Shown here piece by piece: positions 52,729 through 64,000 of a stretch of DNA of 64,000 bases; position 1 is the first letter of the stretch; each line of letters opens with the position of its first letter. The stretch is from positions 129,677,428 to 129,741,427 of the forward strand of contig CM068838.1 of the NCBI GenBank assembly GCA_028554795.2, given 5' to 3'. The position numbers and the translations under genes were made by a program. The DNA is from Sinohyriopsis cumingii. Lineage: Eukaryota; Mollusca; Bivalvia; Unionida; Unionidae. Under the pieces are notes generated by a model that worked only from the letters and a program-made list of their open reading frames with translations, did not search any database and had not been told where the DNA came from.

Positions 52729-53455
52729 TTTATCAAGAAAGTATAAGCCAGCCTTAACACATACAAGAAATTAAACCAAGTATCCAAGCAAGACAAACCA
52801 TTACAACTGCTTCACAATTTATGCACCTAAGCATAACTAAAGGATAGGCCATCTCCACGATACTCAACATAATCGCATGTAGGATTGCGAAGGGGAAAAT
52901 TTCTGGCGTTATATGAAGTACACATTAACTTGGGCCAGAGAACAATTAATTAGCTTTATGGGGACAGGCGTGTTTCAAATCGCCATACTGCCATGATCGG
53001 TAATGTCTTTTAGAGGGAAGAATTTTATTCTTAATTAAGCATTTGTTTATTTAGCCAAAAGAAGACTGGTGGAAACAAAAGCTAACATCGATTCCATAGT
53101 GTAAATGTCAGAATTGAAAGATCGCAGAACACTGTTTGTCAAACTACAAGTTCAAGTTGACCACGACTTTGGCTCCTCTGGAAAAAGGCGGCAGATATAT
53201 TTTATTCTGATTGGTTACGCTAAATAAAGGGCGTGTTTCCCACACTAAATTTCCTAGTTTAATATCGCCACATCGAAAATTTGAATCAGTCTAAGCTTTT
53301 CTGCAAGAGAAAACAAGTGTAAAAAGACACCGAGAGTAAATGTGGGAGAAATTCTCTCGTAAAACTGTTGTCCAAGAGGACTGTTGTCGAGGAAAACCGA
53401 CGAAAACAATTGGCGGTAGAAGCGAGAAACGCTGAAAGCTCAAAGGGAGAAAATA
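52729..53455. other. Right flank, nothing firmly recognised
   Basis: Host DNA beyond the element. GAGAAAACAAGTG...GAGAGTAAATG purine-rich text near 53300-53450 has no recognised coding frame. Confidence 0.35.
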
Positions 53456-53605
53456 GCTCCTACGACGTATTATCTCTGAGACGTATCCTGAGACGTATTA
53501 ACTCTGAGACGTATCCTATGACGTATTAACTCTGAAACGTATCCTGTGACGTATTATATCTGATACGTATCATGAGACGTATAGTGAGACGTATTATCCT
53601 GAGAT
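53456..53605. repeat. Short tandem array of ACGTAT units
   Basis: ACGTAT occurs ten or more times, mostly as (C/T)GAGACGTATCCTGAG or GACGTATTAACTCTG, with a period of about 27 bases. ACGT cores make each unit partly palindromic. Confidence 0.85.
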
Positions 53606-55570
53606 CCAGGTATCTGTGAATCTACATGCTACGCACAGAGTTGAGGACCGAAAGAGACAAGACAGGGAAGTCGAAGGAACAGCTACAGTGAAAGTGGAGT
53701 GAAGAGTGAACCGGAGAAGCAGGTTATGCAATTGTACAAGGCATTGGCTTCGATTATTCACTCGATCTTATGATGAACTAAATCTATCAGTGATCATATC
53801 GGCTACTTTATTTAAATATATTTGTGGGGTTTTTTTTCTTTCTTTTTTTTGTAATTCGGTGAAAGTTTTATTTCTAGAAGCAGAGTATATTCCTGATGTA
53901 ATGAATTCTCACAGTTGTTTTATGTAATTGATTCAATTGTTGTTTACATGTACGGGGGCTCGTGTTGGTCTGTTCTATATCTCTGCTCAGATCTCTATCT
54001 ATTCCACCTATAAGTTTCACCACTGATATGTATATTAACTCGAACCGGGCAATAACATCGAGGGTGGCCAGTCTCTGGATAATGAGAACCAAATTAAGCG
54101 GACACCTTGAAAGAAGAAGGTACAATCCATCAATCCACAAACCTGTTGCAAGAAGATGGGACATTGTTAAGGTTTCTACAAAGTGGACCGTGGGTCGCTT
54201 ACAAGGATATTATAGGAAATTAGTTTTCTTGAATCTTTAGATATAAAGACACATTTGTCTCTGTGTCCCAGCTGAGAAACAAGAGGTCACGAGTTCGAAG
54301 CTCGCGACAGCATCCCAATTTTTTTTTACATATTTGTTTTGTATTTTTATGTTCAAACCTTCTCTTAAGCTCGCTCATCCTAATCGTTTTGTTACTGCAT
54401 TAAAAAAAAGTATCTTGAAAATATATTACTCCAGTCCTAGGACAGACAATATCTAGTTCAAATATAATTTACAAACTTTGGCTATCCGCAACCCACCTAA
54501 CCTAACATTGCACCTATTCATCTGTTTATCATCAGTTAACAACAGATCTATTTTTACATTTATTAGTTTTATATTCAAAAGCAACCCTTTGACTCTTACA
54601 TACAGCTGTACTACAGTATTTGAACAATAGCATTTAGTTAAGATAGATTTGCAAGCAAGTAAAGAAATTATGCCAGTACTTATAATTTACATGGCTGTAG
54701 TGCAGCTATCTTCTCAGTGTTGGGAAATTTTTGACATACCCACCCACCCCACCCCTGCCTTTATTTACGTGAACTAGCATGTACATGCATTAAGTGTTCT
54801 AAACTGCTGCATAATATCTACTAACTCTGTGTACATACGTGCATAGTAGATATAGTTCTCCCTCGTTATAAAACATTTTATTGTAAAGTTATTTAATGCG
54901 GTAACCCATTATCCAAATTATACCAATGCATTACAATATGGGTGGATGGAAAATAAGGTGCAATTTAGTTAAATATCTTAAGTTCCTGTAATAATTTATA
55001 TACAAATTTGAAATTATCAGCCTTTAAAAGATCAATTTACATTGATTGACTACTTGCCCGCCTGAAATGAAATCACACTTATTCTTCAAGCATGCAGCCT
55101 CTTGTCTAATCAAATATGAAATAAAGAAACATGGGATGACAAAAACCTTACTGGTAGGGCACAACAAAACAAATGCACAAATATATTAAGCAGCATAACA
55201 AAATCACAACAGCATAGAAACCTATTTGAATACCTCACTATGTAGTTGTTACACTAACAACGATCACCATTGTACTCATTAAAAATGTTTAAAGAAATAA
55301 ATGTTTGACAAATATTCACCTTTATAATGACGAAGTGTGTACCTTATCTTCATGTCCAAAGCGTCTCTAATATTTTTGTCACAGTGAAGAAATTAAACCT
55401 AATGTTACATTTGGAACGGAAATTTTGACGTTAATCCATTATAGATAATGAATGTAACTCCATTTTATTGTAGATCTTTTGTTCTGAGAAATAATACTGT
55501 TGATTTATCATTAGTAATACGTTATTATCTGAAAAATTTACTAAGACAACTTTAAGCTTTAAAGTCCATT
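53606..55570. other. No gene recognised
   Basis: Open frames at 53.7-54.2 kb lack protein features. A tRNA T-arm-like GAGTTCGAAGCTCGC at 54290 lacks the rest of a tRNA fold. AT-rich from 54.4 kb on. Confidence 0.35.
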
Positions 55571-55575
55571 TACTT

Positions 55576-56229
55576 TAGGGGGCGCTCACCAATTAATATG
55601 TACTTTAGAGAGAGTGACGTATGTAAGGTGAAGTAGTTGGCATTTAAAACATGCACAATGGAGAGAATGTTGGCATACCTATATGCTATAGTAATGTAAT
55701 GTGGATGATATTTCTTTGGATATTGTACTTTTGGAAATTTTACATGATTTAAGCACACTGCTAACTAAAATGACTGCTCCCTTGTATTAAAAAATCAGCC
55801 TGAATTAGTCTAAAGTACACTATACATAGCAGCTATTAAAATAGGGAAAATGAATTTTGCCAGACTAGACAATACCAGCTTCTGAAAGTGCAATGAATGA
55901 TATAACAAATATATAAAATGCAAAAAAAGTTATTGGCTCTTTTTTTATACAATTTACCTCTGAAGTTCAGGAAGTGAAAATGACCAAGTAGAGCTAGCAC
56001 TTTTTTGAAAGATGCACATTTGAAGTAAGGCCAAGCTGTATACTCTATAACCCATAGTACACCCATCAATCATGCACCAAAATAAAGGGAATTAAAGGTT
56101 CTTTTAATTATACTTAAGATATACAAGGTCTTTTTTAAATAGCCAGTATAACCAGTGAGGAAAGCCGGGGAAATTCTTTTCTTTAAAATCTTAACCCTAT
56201 GCAAAATACGCAACTGTAGAGCGCCACCT
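55576..56229 (-). mobile_element. MITE-like element, copy 2
   Basis: Reverse-complement relative of 31075-31726, full length, with GGGCGCTCACC at one end and AGAGCGCCACC at the other. The two copies flank the Polinton in opposite orientation, with 24 kb between them. Confidence 0.72.
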
Positions 56230-56539
56230 TAAGTCAAATGTATATCCACCCCACCCCAACCCCTCGATTGTTTCGTTTGACTAATGAATCCTCTGTTTTT
56301 TTTACTATTTTTAAAATAATTTATAATGTTACCATGAAAAATCTGCAAACAACAGAATCCAGAGTTCATGTTTGTTTCGTGATATACAAATTTTGAGGTT
56401 ATGGTAATAATGGATTAAAAGAAAGAAATCGGAATATAATATTGATTCAGTAAATACACAAATTAATTTAATTCGTGAAATAGAAATATTAATTGAAACT
56501 GTTAGTAAACAAACAAACAAACAAACAAAAAAAAAAAAA

Positions 56540-57125
56540 AAAAAAAAATACTGGGTCCTTTTCCCTGACGGTAAGTCCTTTACGCGAAAAGAACACATTT
56601 TATCATTTAATCTTGAAAATATATATTAAATGCTATATACAGTGAGTTCAGACACATTTTAATTTCATTCGTGAAATAGAAATATTGATCAAAACTGTTA
56701 ATAAATATGTAGAGTCCATTTTGCAGACGGTAAGTCTTTATCGTAAAAAGAACCTGTTTAGCGAGAAGGACCCATTTTGAACCGTTATATTAAGAAAGAT
56801 CTATTTGAGACTACGTAAAATGGGATACTTCACACAATAATGTAATTTGTGAAATAAAAATATTGATTGATACTGTTTGCAAAAGTGTACTTCGTTCTTT
56901 TCACAGACGATAATCATTTTCGCGAAAAGACACGTCTAGCGAAAAAAAGCCCATTTTTAACACTTTATGTTAATACAGATATATTAAATGCTATGGGTGA
57001 AATGAGTTGCTACACAAACTAATTTCGTTTGCGAAATAAAAATATTGACTAAAACTGTTAGTAAAAAGCAACCTCGGTCCTTTTCGCAGACGGCAAGTCT
57101 TGTTCGCGACAGGACCAGACCTATT
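56540..57125. repeat. Array of a roughly 180-bp repeat, right of the Polinton
   Basis: Three to four units with GGTCCTTTTCGCAGACGGCA, TCGCGAAAAG palindromes, AGCGA(A)AAGGACCCATTTT and GTGAAATAGAAATATTGA. Same family as 32435-32905, opposite orientation. It is preceded by a poly-A tract near 56530 and ends next to the CHMP4 promoter. Confidence 0.78.
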
Positions 57126-57159
57126 CGCCGCCTATCTGGCTATTGCGCCTGGTTGCAAA

Positions 57160-57344
57160 TTTCAGCCAATCAAATGCACTATTTATTTTACTTCGCTTAT
57201 AGCCGAGTTTTAACAGGAAGGGTTTCTGAGTCAACATCACCCCTGTATTATTACCTGTTTTGAGCTAGTTTCCTTTTCACTTATATAAATATCGCGAATC
57301 TGTTAAACACACAATATCACGGGCTTGTTTGTTAGAGTAGCAGG
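57160..57344 (+). promoter_or_regulatory. CHMP4 promoter and 5' leader
   Basis: CCAAT at 57166-57170 and TTATATAAAT at 57281-57290 give a TATA promoter about 60 bases before the ATG at 57345. The 180-bp repeat array stops only about 35 bases upstream of the CCAAT box. Confidence 0.6.
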
Positions 57345-57531
57345 ATGAGTTTCTTCGCGAAAGTTTTCGGCTCAGGAAAGTCAAAAGATGGAAAAGGACC
57401 TACTCCCCAGGAAGCCATTCAACGGCTAAGAGAAATTGAAGAGATGCTGAACAAAAAGTCAGAATTCTTGGAGAAGAAAGTAGACCAGGAATTAACAATT
57501 GCCAAAAAGAATGGGACAAAGAATAAGAGGG
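57345..57531 (+). CDS. CHMP4: CHMP4 (ESCRT-III Snf7), exon 1
   Basis: Encodes the N-terminal helix start MSFFAKVFGSGKSKDGKGPT and RLREIEEMLNKKSEFLEKKV, ending in KKNGTKNKR. This is the basic helix-1 region of the Snf7 family, which inserts into membranes and starts ESCRT-III filaments for multivesicular bodies, cytokinetic abscission and membrane repair. It matches vertebrate CHMP4 almost residue for residue. Splices at G|GTAATG in phase 1 to the exon at 61605. Reading on into the intron gives a short unrelated tail and a stop. Confidence 0.95.
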
Positions 57532-57977
57532 GTAATGTTGAATTAAATATAAAGCAAAGGTTCATTGTAGGAATGCTAGGCTGATTTATTGAAAGTAAAA
57601 CAATGGAACGCCAAAATGTATGCCGTATTGGCCTACCCTCCGGACAGATTGTATCCCCACTTACGATTTTGAAAACGAATGGCATCAAGGATAAAATAAA
57701 TAAGCAAAACATAGTCATGTCATTCATCAATCGATAATTTCTAACCCGATTGTCGCCAGGGGGGTCTCAAACAGTCGGCTCAAAATTTCTCAATCTGCTA
57801 TAGTCGGAATATACTTTCCCGTTTGTTGTTACTCCCCTACCGATTTCAATAACGGAAATCTTTAATGTAATAAAAAGTTAACAGAGCTTAGTCAATTGAT
57901 TCGTTGATTTATAATTTCTAACCTGATTGTGACCAGATCGGCCTTGACACTAGCATCCTCAGCACCTTTTAGCTTAC

Positions 57978-58306
57978 ATATTGTGTGTGTGTGTGATTTA
58001 GATTTTTAACGTAGCTTTAAAAAATTTTCAGTCATATTGCTACGGTGTCTGCAGTGTGACAGTTTATAGTGATGTCCAGCACTGGGGCATCATGCCGCAG
58101 ACATGTAGCATGATGTCCCACCCAGTCGCATTATCCTGACACCAGGCCGACCAGTCCTGACACTGACCTCTTAATGCTGAGCGCCAAGCAAGGCAGCTGT
58201 TAGTGTTAGTACCATTTTTGTAAGTCGTTGGTATGACTCTGCCGGGGATCGAAGCCGCAACCTCCCACATCTGAGGCAGATGCACTTTCCATGCTAACAC
58301 AAAGCC
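57978..58306 (-). repeat. SINE family 1, full copy in CHMP4 intron 1
   Basis: Same body as 18497-18835 (GGGGCATCATGCCGCAGACA; CCTGACACCAGGC) and a tRNA-like head on the minus strand with the B box GGCTTCGATCCCC, ending in (CA)n. Antisense to CHMP4. Confidence 0.78.
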
Positions 58307-58309
58307 ATA

Positions 58310-60590
58310 TTGCGTACACTATGGGTGAGTCCCTTTTCATCAAACATTGTGACCTATTCATAGTATTCAGTAACTGAAGGATATTTCCATAAATTATGAT
58401 AATGTTGAGAGTTTAGAGTTATATCTCTTTTCACGCATGAACATAGAAATTACACCGCTTGTTAAATCCACAGTGAAAGGCAAATTTGTAGATGTCATTC
58501 CTTTCCTTTGTTTGATTTGACATTGTAAATATCCAGGGCTCAAAATTAGCGGTAGGCCGCTAGCCCGAGGCTAGCAGATTTCCTGTCGGACTAGTAAATT
58601 TCATAATGTTAATAGTCTAATGGGCTAGTAAGTTTCGATTATCAATAGTCAGCGTTAGTTTAAGCCATTCCCTAATAAAGACCTGACTTAGCAGATGTTC
58701 TGTAGAATCAAAGCAGTGGCCATTGTAAACACAGTCATAAAATATTAGCATGAGAAGATGAAGTCTGCCTCGGAAAGGTGCGTTTCTATAAGAAACCATC
58801 TGATTTTGTGCATTTCACTTAACAGCGCAAATTATGGTCATGTCATTAACAACAGAAGTTTGGTAATTGATCCTAATTAATCTGATAATGAATTAAATGA
58901 AAAATGACGTATCACACTTTGTTTACTCGACCACACTAACAAACTACAAAGCGGTATACCACACAAAAGAACATGGCAAAAACTATTCAAAGAAATTAGT
59001 TTGCGCATTTTTTTGTTTAAGGTTAGTTGTTTTTTTTTGTTTCGCTACCCAAACGCTCCAACAGTCACAAACAGGAAACTACATAATTTACATTTCCATC
59101 GAAATAATTATAAGAATTAGATCAATTTATTACAATTATGTTATTGACACATCCTTTCCATACAACTACTTTTTCTATGATGATAAGAACAGTTTTTATA
59201 TTTTTCCCTTACAAGAATGAACAAATATTTGAATACACATGGAGATATCCAAGCAGAATTCCGTACATATGTTGGGAATTAAAATCTCTGAGCATGAGCA
59301 TCTAAGATTTGAAAATTTTCCACCTTTTTATTAATTTCAACAATACAATGAGGTTCGATTAATTAGGAACAATTACCAAACTTACGACATATGATACAGT
59401 AATTGGAGCTGTTAAATACAATGCACCTAGTGTCAGATGGCTTCGCTTGATGGGAACACACCTTTTCCAAGCCGAAACTAACACTATCTTCTGATGCTAG
59501 TATTTTATAACAGTGTTTACAATAGCCACTGCTTTGATCATGCAGAACATCTACTGAAGTTAAGTCTTTGTTAGGGAGAGGCCATTTAATTGTGGGAGGG
59601 GGCAAAGACACGTGTTTTGAAATGTGTTTCTTGCTCTGACTTTCTTATATAAAGGACACTGTGCCATTCCTTTTCTTGCTTTAAATAATTTGCGTCAGCT
59701 ATACATGTACTATAACATCTCGTATTTCAAAACAAGGCACAATTCCTTATAAGACAGGCAAAATGTGGCATTTGGTAGAAGGTGTTCAGCCACCGGAAGA
59801 AAAGCAAAAGTAGAATGAGAATGATGAGGAATATTTGTTATGATAGGGAAAAGCGTAATGGAAAATTTCAGAAGACTTGGACAAAAGATAGGGAATGGCT
59901 GAATTATAATTAGGAAAGGAATGTCATGTGGTGTAACTGGTGTATGCAATTCGCAATAACAAACACAGAAAACATCCAGTTTTGTTGTGGGTCATTCAGA
60001 CTTTAAAATCGAATTGGTAAACGTACATAAAAGCTGTGTGACATTGTTTTGTGAACACGGCTAGTAAAGATTTGTCAGGACTAGTAAATTTCTCAATATA
60101 CTCGTCCTTCTGGCTACAAAGAAATTTGTGTTAAATTTGAGCTCTGATATCGGAAGCAAACGGCAGTATTTTCCTTCTATGTATGTATATGTTAGTCATG
60201 CATACACCCCTTCGCTGAAAATGGAATTATCCAGGAACTGGAAATGACTGGTAAGAATGGTTATCTTTTGCACTGAGAACTTCCGTGTTGGGGCACACCA
60301 GGGCATAATCAGGTTTGAAATTATAAATCAATAAATTAACTGACAAAGTTCTGTGCATCTTTTATGATTTTTTTAATCGGAATGGGGAAGTATATTTAAA
60401 ACTATAGTCCTTCTGGCTACAAAAGAAATATGGTAAATTCTGATACATTCACACCATATTTGCACACATCAGTGCACTGTGACTTTATCCTTGTCTCTAG
60501 GCAGAACAGGGTGAGTCAGTGATTTAGAATTTTGCTACATTTCCCATTTGTGTGAGCTCAGTCCCATTTGTGTATTTAAGATAATATTTG
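58310..60590. other. CHMP4 intron 1, nothing firmly recognised
   Basis: AT-rich. CTAGTAAATTTC-type phrases recur near 58570-58630 and 60060-60100 as if from one decayed repeat. No exon supported in this part. Confidence 0.35.
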
Positions 60591-60595
60591 CACAG

Positions 60596-60725
60596 TGGAT
60601 AAAAACTGGATTAAATGATGCTGAGTTGATGCCCAAAATGCACATGAAGAATGTTGCTGGACGCAGTGAATTAAATCTCTGGAGATTTATGGCAGAAGTT
60701 GAGAACAGATTCCAAGAAGGGCAAG
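60596..60725 (+). CDS. Possible orphan exon inside CHMP4 intron 1
   Basis: 130 bases bounded by TTTGCACAG and AAG|GTATGC. Open in a frame reading WIKTGLNDAELMPKMHMKN, VAGRSELNLWRFMAEVENRF, QEGQ. Composition is protein-like. It enters in phase 0 and would not fit after CHMP4 exon 1 (phase 1), where it would soon meet a stop. So it is either an exon of a nested or alternative transcript, a decayed exon, or chance. Family not recognised. Confidence 0.35.
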
Positions 60726-61604
60726 GTATGCCATATTTCCTACAATGTAAGACGTATCATATATTTATGTTTTAATGATATGTCTTACTTCCTAAATAAC
60801 AGCCTTGTATAGCATGTTCCCAAGTTGACTGACAGGAGACAGGAAACCTTTTAGGAATACCTCATACATTTTGCATCCCATATTGATGCTTCCACAAATT
60901 TCAATCTCATTGGTTATACTTACTTTGCTGTCTTTATCCTAATGGAATCAAAGTCAGAGAGTAGCAGATGGTCACATTTTCATGTTCTAATAGCTGGTTG
61001 GAGCTTAAAAACGTCTATCTCTGCTTGTGTGAGAATCTGGATTTATTTGAAAAAAGACATCATTGAAAGTAATGTCTGCCTAAATCAACATGACTTTAAT
61101 TTGTGGAAAAGCTTCATTAGGTGCTGCCAGTTGTGTGAGATATTCTTGAAAATAAGAATAATTGTTCTGATGTCAGTCAGCACTGGAACATGCTACACAA
61201 GACTATTATTTGGGCAGTAGCACCAAACATACATAACATGTGATATGTATAACATTGTAGGACTAGGTATACCACAGACTGGGCAGAGCATAGTGCCATT
61301 CTAAAACTGGCTCACTGACAATGAATGAACCTCAGATTTCTGTTATCAGCCTTCTGCTGATATCTCTTGTAAAAGACAAATAATGTAACCCCATAACTGA
61401 TTTTCTTCTTGTCTCAGTACCAGCTCTACAATAGATTCTTGGAGACCAATGCTTATGATGTGACCTGCCTAGATTTCATTTCATTTATTACTTATCATCA
61501 CTTTGTGGCATCACAAGACATTATGTTACTGTACCTGTAATGTTTCATCATACTTTATCACTAGTGTAGTGAATGCTTTACATCATATGTTATGGATATT
61601 TCAG

Positions 61605-61782
61605 TTGCATTGGCGGCACTGAAGAGGAAAAAGCGCTACGAGAAACAGCTTCAGCAGATTGATGGCACTTTGACAACAATAGAGTTCCAGCGAGAAGCTC
61701 TCGAGAATGCCAGCACCAACACAGAGGTCCTTAAGGCAATGGGATCGGCTGCTACTGCCCTGAAGTCTGCTCACAATAACAT
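61605..61782 (+). CDS. CHMP4: CHMP4 (ESCRT-III Snf7), exon 2
   Basis: After ATTTCAG and before GTACAT. Reads ALAALKRKKRYEKQLQQIDG, TLTTIEFQREALENASTNTE, VLKAMGSAATALKSAHNN, the helix 1-2 hairpin of Snf7. Exon 1 leaves one base and this exon supplies two, restoring Val after KNKR. Together 121 codons and two bases of a protein usually about 220 residues long. The remaining exons (helices 3-6 and the ALIX-binding end) were not found before 64000 and must lie to the right. Confidence 0.95.
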
Positions 61783-64000
61783 GTACATAACTCCTTTTAT
61801 TAACAACATGCCTGTGAATGGCTTCATCATAAATATTAAGGTTTTGTTTTGACTGCTCATGAAAGTTACATTTTTCAGTTACTATATATTCATTTGACAT
61901 TTTGGATTAATGCTACTATATATGCCTGAAGTACATGACCTGATGTCTCATACATTCTTATATCTTGTGATGGGCAGCATCAACATTGCTCTACTGTGCA
62001 GTGTTTTGGAAAGAATGTATCATTGCTGTTTTCAGCTAAAACTTTGGTGTACTTGTACTGTATGCGTAAACATGTACCATGGTAAGCAATGCTTTCCTGA
62101 TTCATCTGCTTAATGATGATAATAATAATAATAATAATGAGGACTTTGTATAGCGCCTAATCTTTAGAAGCTCTAAGCACTTTACAGCATTAGACAACAC
62201 CTATAAGATAAGAAAAACATAATATTATTACAAAAACAAACAATATGAAATTAGAAAAGCATTAAAAAATAAAAAACATGCTGAGAATATTTCAGGTAGG
62301 AAACATTATTAGGTCTTTAAGTTTGTTCTTGCAGTAGAAATAAGTGAATTTTGAGAGCTCTCTTGAATGTGATCACTGTGTCTTTGTGTAAGGAGGAGCT
62401 ATCCTAATAACTTGACTGAAATGGGAGACACCGTATTTAGTGGAACCCAGTGTTAATGTTTTTAATAATTTCAGTAGTTATCCATTAACCACAACATATT
62501 CTTTGATAAACTTTACTGTTATGACAACATGGTTGTATTTGTATCTCTTCTGTATCTTTTTTATACCTTAAATAATGAAATTTGGCAAGAGTTTGCATTT
62601 TGTAAAGTACTAAGAGTAGGTGACTGACCTACATTTTTTATTTCACTAACCTAGGTTAAATTTTGTGTTTTTACTATTTGTGCTTGAATGATTATACTAG
62701 ATTGTATACATCAGAATTAGTACTATGCTCATTCATAACCAAGACCTCCATTTTCGTTTTACTAGCTTAGGTTACATGTTTGCATTTAGTTCATGACAAT
62801 GCAGTTTTTTTTTTATCAATTCATACTGGGTTAAATTTTGTGTTCGATCTTCATTTCCTGGGTACTGTTCATGCTAGAATTGTGAAGCTTATGCTGATAA
62901 GTGTTACGGTGTATTGTTTTTCCTAATCTGTTGAAGGTAGATCAGATATTTTTATTTTATGGAAGGTAAAGATGTCAAAATTTTAGAAAACGTTTTCTGG
63001 GTACCCTTCGATACTAATGAACTTTCACCTGGGGAACCGATCAAAGGAAAATGATAATAAATGTGAACCTGAACTGGATTGTTGTAAGTCCATAGATGTC
63101 AACCCCACAGTAGGTATAAGCATAATTGCTACTAATATGAGTGTCAAAAATGTGCAGTCTGAGCATAAAAAGAGTTATCTATATGTGACATGCCATAATT
63201 ACAGAAAACTGTACGAAAAACATATTTTTGCTACTTGCGTGGATCTGCAGTTAGTTAAAATTCTTGGCACAAATTGGCCAACTATCTGGATTAGGATGAG
63301 AATACAGACACAAAACAAAATCATAACTCATTTAAACACAGCCTTCACTTTACATCACATGTTTAACTTTCACTGGAAAGTCGTAAAGTCAAGTCCACAC
63401 ATTCTGAATGCTGTATTATATATCTGTAGAATTCCTCTTTTAAATTTGTAAAGCACTATTGATTTTTCCTTTTCCTGATGCAACATATTCTTCAATTTAA
63501 CAAAATTCCTCTCTAACATTTTTCAGTCATAGACATTGATGAGTCACATCAGTAATGTCTGTTTCAGTTAATATTTGGCACCATGTTTTTTCCAGTATAG
63601 ACAATTTTGCTACTTTAGTGTTTATCAAACTAATAAATCTGTTACACAGTTTCAAATTCAAGAAACCCATGTTTTCTTAGAAACATGTCATGTACAATCA
63701 CTATAAATAGAAAATAAGGAGACTGTTCGACAAACATAGCCAAATGGTCACATATGTAGAAAATATAAGACCAGTAGATGGAGGCCTTCAGTGGATCAAT
63801 ATCGCAAGAATCAAGCCTTGAACTTGTTCTGTGTCTCGCTTGCTCCTGACTTGGAAACATTTTTGTTGTTGTTTTGTTTTTACACAACTATATGGGTATC
63901 CTATAGATAATTTTATTACCTGGGTAATTATTAATAGGCAGGTACCTGAGTTACCGGGTACCCGTTGACATCTTTAATGAAAGGCATCTTATTATATTAT
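61783..64000. other. CHMP4 intron 2 (runs off the window)
   Basis: AT-rich, with the AAT-tailed repeat at 62107-62260. Open frames at 63.0-63.5 kb lack splice sites or protein features that would support an exon. Confidence 0.4.
62107..62260. repeat. Dispersed repeat with (AAT)n start
   Basis: GATAATAATAATAATAATAA followed by TGTATAGCGCCTAATC and AGCTCTAAGCACTTTACAGC. Sequences of this GCGCC...GCACTTTACA type next to AAT tracts are common dispersed repeats in marine invertebrate genomes. Single copy here. Confidence 0.5.

Noticed and set aside
53280-54000. Possible solo LTR with a primer-binding-like GGGGGCTCGTG at 53954
   Set aside because: No matching second LTR, no defined TG...CA ends and no target duplication could be found by eye.
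54250-54315. Possible tRNA gene or SINE head (GAGTTCGAAGCTCGC)
   Set aside because: Only a T-arm-like segment is present; no acceptor or anticodon stem pairs with it.
31075-57125. A large inverted segmental duplication around the Polinton
   Set aside because: The MITE and the 180-bp array are each inverted, but their order is not mirrored as one collinear segment would require. Separate insertions explain it better.
63017-63451. 144-codon open frame near the right edge
   Set aside because: No recognisable domain, AT-driven composition and no splice sites in phase with CHMP4.

Overview
This is a stretch of an AT-rich, intron-rich animal nuclear genome, probably a marine invertebrate. Intron phases, tRNA-derived SINEs, pogo-type DNA transposons, many minisatellites and a Polinton fit a lophotrochozoan such as a bivalve mollusc. 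The species cannot be fixed from sequence alone. Host protein-coding sequence is sparse. Two spliced host genes can be supported: an unnamed KH-domain gene on the minus strand (about 30.1 kb down to 5.2 kb or beyond) and the ESCRT-III gene CHMP4 on the plus strand (57.3 kb to beyond the window end).

Layout. 1-30 kb: introns of the KH gene, filled with minisatellites (0.2, 3.7, 5.5, 8.0, 16.1, 17.6, 19.8 and 28.7 kb), two related pogo/Tigger-like transposons (0.88-2.54 and 24.38-25.67 kb), and copies of two tRNA-derived SINE families. 31-33 kb: a 650-bp MITE-like element and a diverged array of a roughly 180-bp repeat. 33,036-52,722: one Polinton/Maverick with long terminal inverted repeats and a perfect 6-bp target duplication (TGTATG). 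52.7-57.1 kb: right flank, with a second, oppositely oriented copy of the same MITE and another array of the same repeat. 57.1-64 kb: promoter and first two coding exons of CHMP4.

The Polinton is 19.7 kb and looks young: its repeat ends are almost identical and most genes are open. A few of its genes (about four) are not continuously open, so it is best described as a near-whole but damaged copy. It carries protein-primed DNA polymerase B, a chromodomain integrase, a packaging ATPase, an adenovirus-type protease, double-jelly-roll major capsid, penton-like minor capsid, several basic or membrane virion-type proteins, a CCHC zinc-knuckle protein, two BIR proteins and two F-box-like proteins.

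The most unusual observation is that the small accessory genes at both ends of the Polinton are each followed by what looks like a replication-dependent histone mRNA 3' end: a 6-bp stem with a 4-base loop (TTTC or TTTA), A-rich 5' flank, ACCC 3' flank, then a purine-rich element 10-13 bases on. There are five copies, with a compensatory base-pair change between copies. The core replication and capsid block instead shows AATAAA signals at block ends. Three right-hand accessory genes also share a repeated promoter module. This suggests a set of element genes expressed through the host's S-phase histone mRNA machinery.
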